Assembly (NCBI GenBank): GCA_022829145.1
Contig: CM040758.1
Coordinates: 26,812,075-26,876,074 of the forward strand
Length of the DNA stretch: 64,000 nt
Direction of reading: 5' to 3'
Source of the DNA: Albula goreensis
Taxonomy: Eukaryota; Chordata; Actinopteri; Albuliformes; Albulidae
Shown: positions 40,177 through 52,593 of the stretch, one piece after another
How positions within the stretch are numbered: position 1 is the stretch's first letter
How the letters are laid out: every line of letters starts with the position of its first letter
Made by a program: the position numbers and the translations under genes
The notes under the pieces: generated by a model
Seen by the model: only the letters and a program-made list of their open reading frames with translations
The model's database searches: none
Told to the model about the DNA's origin: nothing

Positions 40177-40560
40177 TCATACCATCACACCACCACCTCC
40201 AAACTCCACTGGGGCTACACACTCAGCACCCACTCTCCTCACCTGCCCATGTGATTGGCTGAGTGTGTATTGTGATTCGTCGCTCCATAGGACAGCGTTC
40301 CATTGGTTCCTGTGTGCTCTACACCACGCTGGTCTTTGTTTTTGGTGTGGTTTGATTATCAGTATCTTGTGTGCTGCTGCTTGTCTGTGGGTGCTCATGG
40401 CATGGAGCTCACTGAGGGTGGTTTCAGCTCTAGCTGGTGTTCCCCTCACATTTTACAGCTCTCAGCAAACACCTGCAGGAGGCAGATGATGAGAGGAGCT
40501 GACCGGTCTTCTCAATGCTCAGTGTCTTTGGTCAGTAAGAATCGGGCAGTGAGAGGGGTA
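40177..40560 (-). mobile_element. Tc1-like transposase fragment, copy in left arm
   Basis: The minus strand encodes QWNAVLWSDESQYTLSQS, then a short basic stretch and EFGGGGVMV, which is the first-aspartate region (WSDES) and GGGSVMVWG-like motif of Tc1/mariner transposases. Only about 90-130 codons remain and no inverted termini were recognised, so it is a dead fragment carried along by the segmental duplication. Confidence 0.8.
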
Positions 40561-41224
40561 TGAATTGGGGGGTTGTGCGGAGGTGACCCTCTCAGGCCAG
40601 TGACTGTGACACACGTACAAAGTCTGGAGTGACCCGTGCCTCTCTGTCCACAGGGAGAGTCCAGCTGTGTCCACTCTGAGGTCAGAGGAGAATAGTGACC
40701 ACAGCAGTGGGGGTGATGTCATCTGGTATGTGCTTCATGGGTATGACCATAATTTCAATGGGGCATCATGAATAAACATATATACACCATATAAACATAT
40801 ATCTATATAAACCATATAAGACTCTATATAAACCATCTAATCGATTAATCATAACACATATGTCTGCATGCAAACCATCTATTGTGCATCACAAAATATT
40901 TGTCAAGCAATTTCTGACATTGTAATACACTAATTGTCATACACATACTCTAATTACAATATGTTTTTACATTGTCGTAGGCCTTAAAACTGCAGAGAAA
41001 TAAAAGACAGCGGTCTAACTTCTGGGAAGGGTCAGTCTTTCACAGGCAGTGGGCACACATCATACACAATATACATACAGAGTCTGGGTGATGAGAGACG
41101 CCCATCTCAGCTTCACACAGCACCCTCTATGCTAATGCTGCAGCCCCCTTTATCAGTCCTCACAGTCTCACACACCTCTGCTGGAGCTGCTGAAAAGAAA
41201 CACTTTGTGTTTACTCTTCCACAT

Positions 41225-41470
41225 CTGTAGTCTCATGGCTAAGGTACTTAACTGGGACCTTGAAGTTTGGTGGCTTAATCTTTCATGCAAGCACAATATG
41301 ATTTGACCCTGGAAAGACCAGTGCAGCTGAGGGGCCCCTAAGCAAAGCCCCATTACTCCCAGGGGGATTTGACCCTGGTCAGTCCAGTCAACTGGAAGTC
41401 ACTTTGGAGAAAAGCATCCACCAGCATTTAAAAAGCATTCAACTGGACTTAAATGTTAAATGTAAATGTC
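41225..41470 (+). mobile_element. tRNA-derived SINE, degenerate
   Basis: A-box-like CATGGCTAAGGTACTTAACT near the start, GGGGCCCCTAAGCAAAGCCC in the middle, and a tail with TCACTTTGGAGAAAAGCATC ending AAATGTAAATG. This order is typical of the common teleost SINE family. It lies just outside the left arm of the inverted duplication. Confidence 0.7.
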
Positions 41471-42750
41471 TCCAGCAGAGATGTGAAAAATTGTGATAAA
41501 CGATAAAGAGGGAGGCAGCATTAACACAGATGGTGTCGCCTGAAGCTGAGATGGACACCCCTTCCTCACCGCAACCCTGTGGCTTAGCAGCCAGATAGTG
41601 CATGATGAAAAAAACAGACGAAAAACAGAGGAGTGTTTCTGGTGCTAACTGGTGCCTCTGCTCAGAGACCTGCTCACAGCAGAGCGCTGGCTGTGTTTAT
41701 GTCACCTGTACCTGCAGCCACCTACACTCCCACCATTTATGCTCTGTGCGTTCTCTACATGTTCTCTGTTCTTTGAAATTTACGTTCTCTGAAAATAACA
41801 TTAAAATCACTATTTTTCCTTCTTATACCTCTCTTCTGAACTTCAGCATGAATGCAACATCTCAGAGACAGAAGGACAAAAGCTACTTCTCACAATTTGA
41901 AAAATGGAGGTACTGCAAAAATGAGTCTACACATTTGAGAAGCATATGTCTAAAATCACAGCTGGAAAAAAAATGTAAAAAAGTATTTTTTAACAAATGA
42001 TTTATATGTGTGTGAACACCGTCAAGCCAAGATAACCATTTTCCTTTGAATTGTGAGATACTTAAGAAGTTTGTGAGCCATGTGAATGGTTCACCTATCT
42101 CCTTGCCTTTTTTCTAGGAGAACAAGGGTAATACTTTTCATACCAACTCAAGAAAATGTTTTTATATCATGACTTTGAGTATGCTATATTTAATTTGAGA
42201 CAGAATAATGTCTTTCTCATTTTCAGTTAAAAAAAAGCCTGAAATGTTTTCGAATTTTAGAATTACACTGTTATCTACTGGTATCAAAATGATATTACCA
42301 AAAGAATATTTTGTATTTGAGTATTTGGACATAAAATTTCATTCACACGCTGGAGAGGAAACACATGTACAGTATGTTCATAGTACACTGACTCTGCCCA
42401 ATGCAAACATTTACAGATAGTTGAATAGTATTCAGTTCCAACTGTTTTTACTTGAAGGTTTTCATACACTGACATGATGAAAATAAAATGCACATGTTGT
42501 ACAATAAGAGAGGCCAGAGGTTTGTCAGACGAAAGCCAGTTATTCGCAAACTCTCTGAAAGCACCTGATCCCATTTCACTGAAAACCTAGTGATGTATCA
42601 GAACCTAGGACTGTCACATAGAAAATGAAGGTATTTTCAAAAGAATTGAGTATAGGCTGCCTGACATAGAAACCGGGCTGCTGTATTTTATGCATCATGT
42701 CAATGTATAGCAAACAGTAACCTGGAATAATTTAGTTTTATAAATGTGCT
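41471..42750. other. Spacer of the inverted duplication, left part
   Basis: AT-rich sequence with no recognised gene, RNA or element. A 132-codon frame at 41602-42000 has no recognisable features. Confidence 0.5.
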
Positions 42751-42757
42751 TTTGTGC

Positions 42758-43490
42758 ATTGTAATGCAGACTGCAGACAGTATAGACTGAGTTACTGTAA
42801 TGCAGACTGCAGACAGTATAGACTGAGTTACTGTAATGCAGACTGCAGAGAGTATAGACTGAGTTATTGTAATGCAGACTGCAGACAGTATAGACTGAGT
42901 TACTGTAATGCAGACTGCAGACAGTACAGACTGAGTTACTGTAATGCAGACTGCAGACAGTATAGACTGAGTTACTGTAATGCAGACTGCAGACAGTATA
43001 GACTGAGTTACTGTAATGCAGACTGCAGACAGTATAGACTGAGTTACTGTAATGCAGACTGCAGACAGTATAGACTGGGTTACTGTAATGCAGACTGCAG
43101 ACAGTATAGACTGAGCTACTGTAATGCAGACTGCAGACAGTATAGACTGAGTTACTGTAATGCAGACTGCAGACAGTATAGACTGGGTTACTGTAATGCA
43201 GACTGCAGACAGTATAGACTGAGCTACTGTAATGCAGACTGCAGACAGTATAGACTGAGTTACTGTAATGCAGACTGCAGACAGTATAGACTGAGTTACT
43301 GTAATGCAGACTGCAGACAGACAGTTACTGTAATGCAGACTGCAGACAGTACAGACTGAGTTACTGTAATGCAGACTGCAGACAGTATAGACTGAGTTAC
43401 TGTAATGCAGACTGCAGACAGTATAGACTGAGTTACTGTAATGCAGACTGCAGACAGTATAGACTGAGCTACTGTAATGCAGACATCAGC
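42758..43490. repeat. 36-bp minisatellite in the spacer of the inverted duplication (about 20 copies)
   Basis: The unit contains GCAGACTGCAGACAGTATAG and ACTGAGTTACTGTAAT. Period 36, a multiple of three, so the 201-codon open frame is an artefact. Confidence 0.95.
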
Positions 43491-44189
43491 CGACCGTTGG
43501 GGCCTCAGTGAAGAGACTCACATGAGTGACTGTGGTCACTTTGAACAGTGTTTACTCTTCAGCAGCTCCAGCAGAGGTGTGTGAGACCGTGAGGACTGAT
43601 AAAGGGGGCAGCAGCATTAGCATAGAGGGTGCTGTGTGAAGCTGAGATGGGCGTTTTTCATCACCCAGACTCTGTATGTAGATTGTGTATGATGTGTGCC
43701 CACTGCCTGTGAAAGAATGACCCTTCCCAGAAGTTAGACCGCTGTCTTTTATTTCTCTGCAGTTTTAAGGCCTACGACAATGTAAAAACACATTGTAATT
43801 AGAGTATGTGTATGACAATTAGTGTATTACAATGTCAGAAATTGCTTGACAAATATTTTGTGATGCACAATAGATGGTTTGCATGCAGACATATGTGTTA
43901 TGATTAATCGATTAGATGGTTTATATAGAGTCTTATATGGTTTATATAGATATATGTTTATATGGTGTGTATATGTTTATTCATGATGCCCCATTGAAAT
44001 TATGGTCATACCCATGAAGCACATACCAGATGACATCACCCCCACTGCTGTGGTCACTATTCTCCTCTGACCTCAGAGTGGACACAGCTGGATTCTCCCT
44101 GTGGACAGAGAGGCACGGTCACTCCAGACTTTGTACGTGTGTCACAGTCACTGGCCTGAGAGGGTCACCTCCGCACAACCCCCCAATTC

Positions 44190-44574
44190 ATACCCCTCTC
44201 ACTACCCGATTCTTACTGACCAAAGACACTGAGCATTGAGAAGACTGGTCAGCTCCTCTCATCATCTGCCCTCTGCAAGTGTTTGCTGAGAGCTGTAAAA
44301 TGTGAGGGGAACACCAGCTAGAGCTGAAACCACCCTCAGTGAGCTCCATGCCATGAGCACCCACAGACAAGCAGCAGCACACAAGATACTGATAATCAAA
44401 CCACACCAAAAACAAAGACCAGCGTGGTGTAGAGCACACAGGAACCAATGGAACGCTGTCCTATGGAGCGACGAATCACAATACACACTCAGCCAATCAG
44501 ATGGGCAGGTGAGGAGAGTGGGTGCTGAGTGTGTAGCCCCAGTGGAGTTTGGAGGTGGTGGTGTGATGGTATGA
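44190..44574 (+). mobile_element. Tc1-like transposase fragment, copy in right arm
   Basis: Near-identical inverted copy of the fragment at 40177-40560; the same WSDES and GGGGVMV segments are encoded on the plus strand. Confidence 0.8.
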
Positions 44575-45052
44575 GGGTGTCTCAGCTGGAATGGCCAAGG
44601 ACCTCAGCACTCATTTGAATCTGCATTTTCTACACTTTGTTAAAAAGGAGTAAAGCTTAACATGCATGAATGTAATTATTCTTTATTTATATTCCTGAGC
44701 AAACTTTCAGCTGTGCAATATTTTGGAAGTTCTACATCGTTATTTTGGTGCTGTCAGCCTTTTTAAGAAACTTTCTTATGAAGGGTTTTAGAATCTCTCA
44801 ATATGTTGTCAGTTGTTGTTGTTTGTTTAATTTAAGCAACACAACAAATTGTCGAATTTAACCACTTTTTTTCTACATCATGTTGTATTCATATGAGAAA
44901 AGTCATTTTTGAAGATGTAAATAAGAGGAAACACTGGGTAGTGTATCTAACATCTATTCTTGAACTGCAAACGAGGAAGCTGAGTATGAAAAGATGTCCA
45001 TAGATGGGCAAAAATGAAGGGGGTGTGTGAGGTGAGGAGGCACATTTTACAG

Positions 45053-45116
45053 ATAAAAAGGAGGAGAGACAGAGGACAGAGGCACAGTGACGGAAGAACA
45101 GCTCTCACACACTCAG
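45053..45116 (+). promoter_or_regulatory. Lectin B TATA box and first non-coding exon
   Basis: TATA core ATAAAAAG at 45053-45060, then a leader of roughly 35 bp ending ACTCAG|GTAAGG at 45116. A second leader exon likely begins after TTCTTCACAG near 45525 and runs into the ATG exon. Confidence 0.7.
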
Positions 45117-45123
45117 GTAAGGC

Positions 45124-45126
<3 letters not shown>

Positions 45127-45161
<35 letters not shown>
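45127..45161. repeat. (TA)n in lectin B 5' UTR intron
   Basis: Pure TA run, matching the one upstream of lectin A. Confidence 0.93.
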
Positions 45162-45163
<2 letters not shown>

Positions 45164-45559
45164 AAAGAGTATATATTTATTTTTATGTGTGTAAACACAG
45201 TATGTCACACACAGTATGTCAGTATGTGCATGTAAACCTATTAGCCATTTTCAATCGTGAATTGAAAAGGGCTGATATATATTGCAATAAATATTGCAAT
45301 CAATAAATATTGCAATCATGAAAATTGAGATATTTCATCTAAAAATAAGCTATATGTAAGACTCAAAATTGCATGCCTGTGACCGTGTTAGCCCAACTCA
45401 CACAGACAAAGATAACTATATGGTAATTATAAGAGAAACACACACCCAGAAACAGGTAAGATTTCTGTCTTTGTAGATGTGATACAGCTCCCCCTGGATA
45501 TTAGAGTCATGTTTTTTCTTCACAGCACAAATAAAGACATAGAGGAAGAGGAGGGAGAG

Positions 45560-48500
45560 ATGAAGGCTGCGAGTGCGCTGGTGTTGGTTTTCCTCTTGGT
45601 CTCTGTGGCTGCCATGACCATAGAGAAAAGTATGTAACAGAGATCACTTTACCATGATGATTCTGCCTTTGCTGCTTAGAAATGACAGGTTCAGCTCCCT
45701 GCGCTGCTGGGAATATGTCTGACAGAGTTGGGTTACTTTAGCTTGAATGGTGGAGCAAAACTCTCCATGAATCTTCTATTAGATCAAGACCAGTGTAATC
45801 GGTGTAATATTGTATTGTATAATATTTATCATGATTGTATCATGCGTTCTGCACTGACCATATTGTTTTTGCTTTCCTCTCTGCAGGGCTGAAGGAGTTT
45901 TTCCCCCCAAAATGCAAAAACGCAAACAGCACCAACTGGTACCAAGTGGGGTGCTACTGCGTTAAACATTTCCAAGGCCCTGTCGACTTTGCTACTGCTG
46001 AGGTAACCCCAATATTCCACTCTCTTAGTTCAGTGTTAGTGTACTCTACTGTATTAAACCTCTCTCTCAGTGCAGTGTTAATGTACTGTACTGAATTAAA
46101 ACTCTCTCTCAGTGCAGTGTTAATGTACTGTACTGTATTAAAACTCTCTCTCAGTGCAGTGTTAATGTACTGTACTGTATTAAAACTCTCTCTCAGTGCA
46201 GTGTTAATGTACTGTACTGTATTAAAACTCTCTCTCAGTGCAGTGTTAGTGTACTGTACTGTATTAAAACTCTCTCTCAGTGCAGTGTTAATGTACTGTA
46301 CTGTATTAAAACTCTCTCTCAGTGCAGTGTTAATGTACTGTACTGTATTAAAACCTCTCTCTCAGTGCAGTGTTAATGTACTGTACTGTAAAACTCTCTT
46401 CAATGCCCTGTATTAAAACTCTCAGTGCAGTGTTAATGTACTGTACTGTATTAACCCTCTCTCTCAGTGAAGTGATAATGTACTGCACTGTATTAACCCT
46501 CTCTCTCAGTGCAGTGTTAATGTACTGCACTGTATTAACCCTTTCACTCTCAGTGCAGTGTTTTTAACTTCCATTATTAAAAATACTTTCTATTGTTATT
46601 TAAATTCTATGTTGTTAAAGTTGTTTTTTCAGTATTACTACCCACTGTGGTGTTTCTTTCTGTTTCTCTCTTCCTTTTAGTCCAACTGTGCAAGGCAGGC
46701 CCCTGGTGGTCACCTGGTGTCACTGCACAGTGAGCAGGATAACAACGCTGTCCTGTCCATCATTAAGAAGTACAGCGCAAGTAGTCCTCGCACCTGGCTG
46801 GGCGGCCTGCAGATTCCATCAGTACGTGTCATACTGCCCTGCGCATGAAATGTGCTATTCGACTTCTTCTTCCTTCTCTGATAATTATTAATTTGCGCCA
46901 GCAGTCTAATGACAGTCTAGAAACACAACATGTACAGAAGCAGCTGAAATAGGCACTTCAAATACATACTGCTTGTTTTAAGCACTGCCTGTCTCTGTAT
47001 GTTACAGTGTTTGATCATCAGCAGTCTGACTATAGCTGGGCTGGAGATGAATGACTGTGATAGCTGTCTCTCTGATGGGTATTAGTGAGGCAGGTATCTC
47101 AGGAGAGCTGTGTCTCGCTGATGGGTATTAGTGAGGCAGGTATCTCAGGAGAGCTGTCTCTCTGATGGGTATTAGTGAGGCAGGTATCTCAGGAGAGCTG
47201 TCTCTCTGATTGGTGTTAGTGAGGCAGGTATCTCAGGAGAGCTGTGTCTCTGATGGGTATTAGTGAGGCAGGTATCTCAGGAGAGCTGTCTCTCTGATTA
47301 GTGTTAGTGAGGCAGGTATCTCAGGAGAGCTGTCTCTCTGATGGGTATTAGTGAGGCAGGTATCTCAGGAGAGCTGTCTCTCTGATGGGTATTAGTGAGG
47401 CAGGTATCTCAGGAGAGCTGTCTCTCTGATTGGTGTTAGTGAGGCAGGTATCTCAGGAGAGCTGTGTCTCTGATGGGTATTAGTGAGGCAGGTATCTCAG
47501 GAGAGCTGTCTCTCTGATTGGTGTTAGTGAGGCAGGTATCTCAGGAGAGCTGTGTCTCTGATGGGTATTAGTGAGGCAGGTATCTCAGGAGAGCTGTGTC
47601 TCTGATGGGTATTGGTGAGGCAGGTATCTCAGGAGAGCTGTCTCTCTGATGGGTATTAGTGAGGCAGGTATCTCAGGAGAGCTGTGTCTCTGATGGGTAT
47701 TAGTGAGGCAGGTATCTCAGGAGAGCTGTGTCTCTGATGGGTATTAGTGAGGCAGGTATCTCAGGAGAGCTGTGTCTCTGATGGGTATTAGTGAGGCAGG
47801 TATCTCAGGAGAGCTGTCTCTCTGATGGGTATTAGTGAGGCAGGTATCTCAGGAGAGCTGTCTCTCTGATTGGCTGATGGGTATTAGTGAGGCAGGTATC
47901 TCAGGAGAGCTGTCTCTCTGATGGGTATTAGTGAGGCAGGTATCTCAGGAGAGCTGTGTCTCTGATGGGTATTAGTGAGGCAGGTATCTCAGGAGAGCTG
48001 TCTCTCTGATGGGTATTAGTGAGGCAGGTATCTCAGGAGAGCTGTCTCTCTGATGGGTATTAGTGAGGCAGGTATCTCAGGAGAGCTGTCTCTCTGATGG
48101 GTATTAGTGAGGCAGGTATCTCAGGAGAGCTGTCTCTCTGATGGGTATTAGTGAGGCAGGTATCTCAGGAGAGCTGTCTCTCTGATGGGTATTAGTGAGG
48201 CAGGTATCTCAGGAGAGCTGTCTCTCTGATGGGTATTAGTGAGGCAGGTATCTCAGGAGAGCTGTCTCTCTGATGGGTATTAGTGAGGCAGGTATCTCAG
48301 GAGAGCTGTGTCTCTGATGGGTATTAGTGAGGCAGGTATCTCAGGAGAGCTGTGTCTCTGATGGGTATTAGTGAGGCAGGTATCTCAGGAGAGCTGTGTC
48401 TCTCTGATGGGTATTAGTGAGGCAGGTATCTCAGGAGAGCTGTGTCTCTCTGATGGGTATTAGTGAGGCAGGTATCTCAGGAGAGCTGTGTCTCTGATGG

Positions 48501-50719
48501 GTATTAGTGAGGCAGGTATCTCAGGAGAGCTGTGTCTCTGATGGGTATTAGTGAGGCAGGTATCTCAGGAGAGCTGTCTCTCTGATGGGTATTAGTGAGG
48601 CAGGTATCTCAGGAGAGCTGTGTCTCTGATGGGTATTAGTGAGGCAGGTATCTCAGGAGAGCTGTCTCTCTGATGGGTATTAGTGAGGCAGGTATCTCAG
48701 GAGAGCTGTGTCTCTCTGATGGGTAGGCTGTGTCTCTGAGTGAGGCAGGTATCTCAGGAGAGCTGTGTCTCTGATGGGTATTAGTGAGGCAGGTATCTCA
48801 GGAGAGCTGTGTCTCTGATAGGTATGTCAGGAGAGCTCATTGACAGTGAGGATGACTGTTTTGATTCACTGTCATGAAATGCAAATAATTCATAGTGACA
48901 TCCTCAATAACCACAATAACAGTATCATATATCCAGTACCGCCTGAGCGCTCTGAGGGTGTGGAGCCCTGAATAAACAAATATATTCTGACATATATATT
49001 GGGGAAGTGACCCTATTAAGCCCATGTACCTTATAGGCACACTTTCATTTTTAATTAGCAATTTTAAAAAATGAAAGATTGTCTTGTAAATGTAACGTGT
49101 CTCATTCAATCAACAAACATATTCATTATATGTGCCTTTTTGTCTGGAGCCAATAGGATGTTTCCTTATTAAACTGTGGGTTTGACGTGTGTTGGCACTG
49201 CATTGGAGTCAAGCGTAAAGACACTTTGAAACTTTGTGCAAAAGTTAGAGCTTGCAGAAACCACGTTTTATCTTGATTTACTGAAAACAATTGGATAAGT
49301 TGTCTGAATTTGTAGAAGTGTAAGGGATTAATGAGCCAAATTACGGTGATGGTGACATGTTTACCCACAATTTTTTCATCATATTAGCTATTTTTAGGGT
49401 AGCAGCTATATCGCATGCACATGCCAATATGGTGGCCTTGTAGTTTATGGTAGTATTTTTCTAAAATTTGACAAACATTCTTGCAGACAGTCACATTCAC
49501 AGTAGTGAACCCATTTTCAATAAAACAAACATTTAATTAGTAATTCTGTTCATAATTTTAGTAAAAAAAAAAAAAAAAAAAAAACCTCTCGGGTTGACCT
49601 AAAGGGAACAGCACTGCAAAAAATGCATGTTATCACGAACTTTAATAATAATTTAATCAAGAATTATAAATAAACAAATTCTTGAATTGAGGGAAACAAT
49701 AGATTACGTCAGAAAGAACATATATTTGATTACACCATATACTTTATTGTAGCAATTTCATTTTTTAAAATTTTTATTCCATTAAATACGACTGTTCCCT
49801 TTCAGCCCACCTGGTGTGAATGGGGAGTTTAGCAGCTTTGTTTAGGCCTAATACGTTTGGCTTTCATGCAGGAGGGGAAATGGGTAGAGAAGGAATTGCA
49901 GAGTTTCTGAAAGAAAGGCAGGGGCCTGTAAGGAGTGCAGGGAGGGGAATAATGACAGATGACAGACCAGACCCCAGGGGCCCTTGGGCTGCAAGAGTAA
50001 CAGAGTAACCTCACACTGACACAAACTGCCATATCATTTTCACACACCTGTAGTTACTATTACAGCATTAAACTCTGGCATTAAAGCTTTTAAAATATGT
50101 ATACATGAATCACATGAATTACATGAAAAGTATAATAGTTCAGATTCTGGTGGGCTTAATTGGGTCGTTTTATTTATGAATGGCTCAAAGTGCGCTGGGA
50201 GTAGTGATTTACGAAGGTGCCCTAAGCTGATGTAGTCCTCTCTGTGTCTCTCAGACGAAGACCTACATCTGGACTGATGCATCTCCCTGGAACTACCAGG
50301 CCTGGGTGCCAGGAGAGCCCAGACCAACAAATTCGGAGCACTGTGTGGAGATGAACTGGAGCGGTGAGATACCAGGGGCCTCCTGTGTGAATGCAGCAAA
50401 CACACATAACAGTATCTGCTTCAGCCACTTTCCACATTGATAAGGGGAATAAGGGGAGCCCAATAATAAAAATAATAATAATATTAATAATAATCATAAT
50501 CATAATAATAATATGATTTAAAACTGTAGAATATACGTTTGATGGAACAGATATCAAGCAGGTTTTTAAAATACAAACTGAACTGAAATGTGTTTCTCTT
50601 CTCCCCTCGTCTCTGTTGCAGTACTTGGGAAGTGGAATGATCTGGAATGCTGGCGGAAGCTGGGATACATGTGTGCCTTTGAACTGCAAACAGCCAATGA
50701 GGGAGGAGGCCAAGAGTGA
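45560..50719 (+). CDS. Secreted C-type lectin, ladderlectin type, copy B (177 aa)
   Basis: Five coding exons: 45560-45629, 45887-46002, 46681-46821, 50255-50363, 50622-50719; phases agree and the frame is open. The signal peptide is identical to copy A. The domain carries the six standard cysteines plus a seventh in VGCYC, next to the N-terminal pair partner. It has WLGG, EPR in place of EPN, and an intact WND. Intron 3 is 3.4 kb because of a 44-bp minisatellite. Exon 2 resembles copy A, while exons 3 and 5 resemble copy C. The extra cysteine could allow disulfide-linked multimers, a trait ladderlectin is named for; that is inference. Confidence 0.92.
46020..46560. repeat. 42-bp minisatellite in lectin B intron 2 (about 12 copies)
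   Basis: Same unit as in lectin A intron 2, on the opposite strand, with some shortened copies near 46380-46430. Confidence 0.95.
47062..48835. repeat. 44-bp minisatellite in lectin B intron 3 (about 40 copies)
   Basis: The unit contains GATGGGTATTAGTGAGGCAG and GTATCTCAGGAGAGCTGT. Copies alternate between CTGTCTCTCTG and CTGTGTCTCTG variants. Neither lectin A nor C carries it in intron 3. Confidence 0.96.
48836..50254. other. Remainder of lectin B intron 3
   Basis: Unique-looking AT-rich sequence with a poly(A) tract at 49561-49584. No gene or element recognised. Confidence 0.5.
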
Positions 50720-50893
50720 GAGAGAGAGAGCAGGGGACTTACTAAGTGCTGCCCTGAAGTCTGAGAGAAACGCTTTGCTCAACTGCAATTGAATTTTGGG
50801 GAGGTTTGAGGAGAGAGAGAGAGATTGCAGAAGTTTGGAAGAGAGGAGGACAGGTGTCCATTGCTAAAATGCATTTACTTTGCAAGTGTAAAA

Positions 50894-50905
50894 AATAAAA
50901 TAAAA
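50894..50905 (+). other. Poly(A) signal of lectin B
   Basis: AATAAA overlapping a second AATAAA about 175 bp after the lectin B stop; homologous to the signals of copies A and C. Confidence 0.6.
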
Positions 50906-51004
50906 AAAAAAATCAAGCATTTCACAGACTGTTTTTTTAAGTTACTGAATACATTCCTCTTTCATATTCCCATTTACAGGTCTAAACAGTGAAACACAAT
51001 ACGT

Positions 51005-52145
51005 GAAGCCACTTAAAATTTAATTTGAAAACTAAAACTCATACATGGTAAGCTTTATTTCTGTTTAATTAAGTACAGAAAATGCAGACAAAGACAATTA
51101 AATAGCACATTTTGGTGAGTGAAAATGCATACTGACTAATTGACGCACTGATTGCCTCTGTTTGTTAGGGCAGTGGTTCAAATGCCATCTTTCCAGTCTA
51201 AGTAGAATGATTTTTTCTAGTTTTATGAAGCATGAGGTTTGGAAGATTCAACATACTACATATATAATATGCATATACAATGATATATGACATTCTGCTT
51301 TGAAGATAATGATTTATGTACTTTTATCAAATTACAGTCATATGCTTTGTGAATGCCATGTGTTGCCTAATTTAAAGATTAGAGTGTCATGGTTATTACA
51401 TGCTTACGAACCATTATAAAAATAAACGATACCTTAACGAGAGTCTGCAGGTACATTGCCCTGACCCAGTTGAAAGAGAGGGCTGTTCTTGCAGTTTGCA
51501 TTATCCACACATGCTCCCAATTTCCATGTTACCCAAGTGTTTCTGTGCCGTTCTGGTTGTCAGAGGTTATTCTTCCTCTCCAATTTGCTTCTGGGAGTTG
51601 TAGTTTTCAGAGTTCATCTGGAATAAGACCTTTAGCCATTGCCTTGGGACAGCAGTGTGTTTCTGTCTCCTCTTATAGTGATAAAGTAGCATGTGTGATA
51701 GGAACAGAGGAAGAGGTTTTCAGTCATTTATTGGATTTGGCACTTTCTATATTGTGTTGTCCCCTTATTTTTCCTTTTTGATTTTTCCCTTCATCCACCT
51801 GACCTAGGAGGGAGGAGATAAAGGCAGGAGTTTTGGATGGAGAATGGTTCAGTTTTGGATGAGAGCGATGGAAAACTCATACAGAAGACATTAGAGGCAG
51901 TTACCTGGTTTTGTCTGGTAGAGGGTCTTTTAGATTTAGCTATAAGATAATTTCTGTCTGTGGTCTGTTGGCGGTTGATCAGAGTTGTACACTACCAAGA
52001 GCATGGTTAAATAGTACCTTGGTAAAAATGAGAATAACAGGTTTTCTTATAAACCCAGAAAAAAGCACAATGCGTTACTTATTTAAATAGAGAGCTGACA
52101 CAGGCAGACACATGTTGGGAGTGGCATCAGTGTGGCCCTGAATAG
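51005..52145. repeat. Duplicated non-coding block downstream of lectin B
   Basis: 51005-51250 matches 62907-63145, and 51868-52145 matches 63155-63435, in the same orientation. The 51251-51867 stretch is missing from the right-hand copy. No gene recognised. Confidence 0.85.
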
Positions 52146-52593
52146 AGAGGAGCTAGAGTCTTAAAGTTTGCATAATTTTAAATTGTATATTTTAATTTGA
52201 GGATACATATTTGAGATGTGTATGAATGGTGAAAATTTTTGAAATGACAAACATTAGCACCATTGAGACCAGAACTAGATACATGCACTGGTCTTGTCCT
52301 GTGTCTTTATTTATTTATAACTTCCAGAGTGCGACGGGGTGGTGCTGAACTGCACTACTGAAATACACTTTTAACTGGCAGCCAGGTGTCAACAGCTGGG
52401 ACCTGCTACACAAGCTTATGAGTGAGGGTGAGAGTGTGTGAGTATGTGTGTGAAAGCGTATGAGTGTTGGAGATTATTTCACTACATAGTGTGTGTGTGT
52501 GTGTGTGGGTGGGGGTGTATATGTTAGAGAGAGAGAGGTCATATGAGTGTGTATATGCATGTATGTGGTCAGGCTGATGGGCCCTTCAATCAC

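Larger units (their letters stand above)
35905..41170. repeat. Left arm of a large inverted duplication (contains lectin A)
   Basis: Matches 43555-50980 in reverse orientation. Landmarks run from CTGTAAATGGGAATATGAAA at 35905 (complement near 50980) through the lectin exons, promoter and Tc1 fragment to the ATGCTAATGCTGCAG stretch near 41130 (complement near 43615). The arms differ by minisatellite expansion. Confidence 0.88.
43555..50980. repeat. Right arm of the large inverted duplication (contains lectin B)
   Basis: Reverse-complement match to 35905-41170, enlarged mainly by the 44-bp minisatellite in lectin B intron 3. Confidence 0.88.

Noticed and set aside
42754..43359. 201-codon open frame rich in Cys and Tyr
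   Set aside because: Translation of the 36-bp minisatellite; identical units with period divisible by three.
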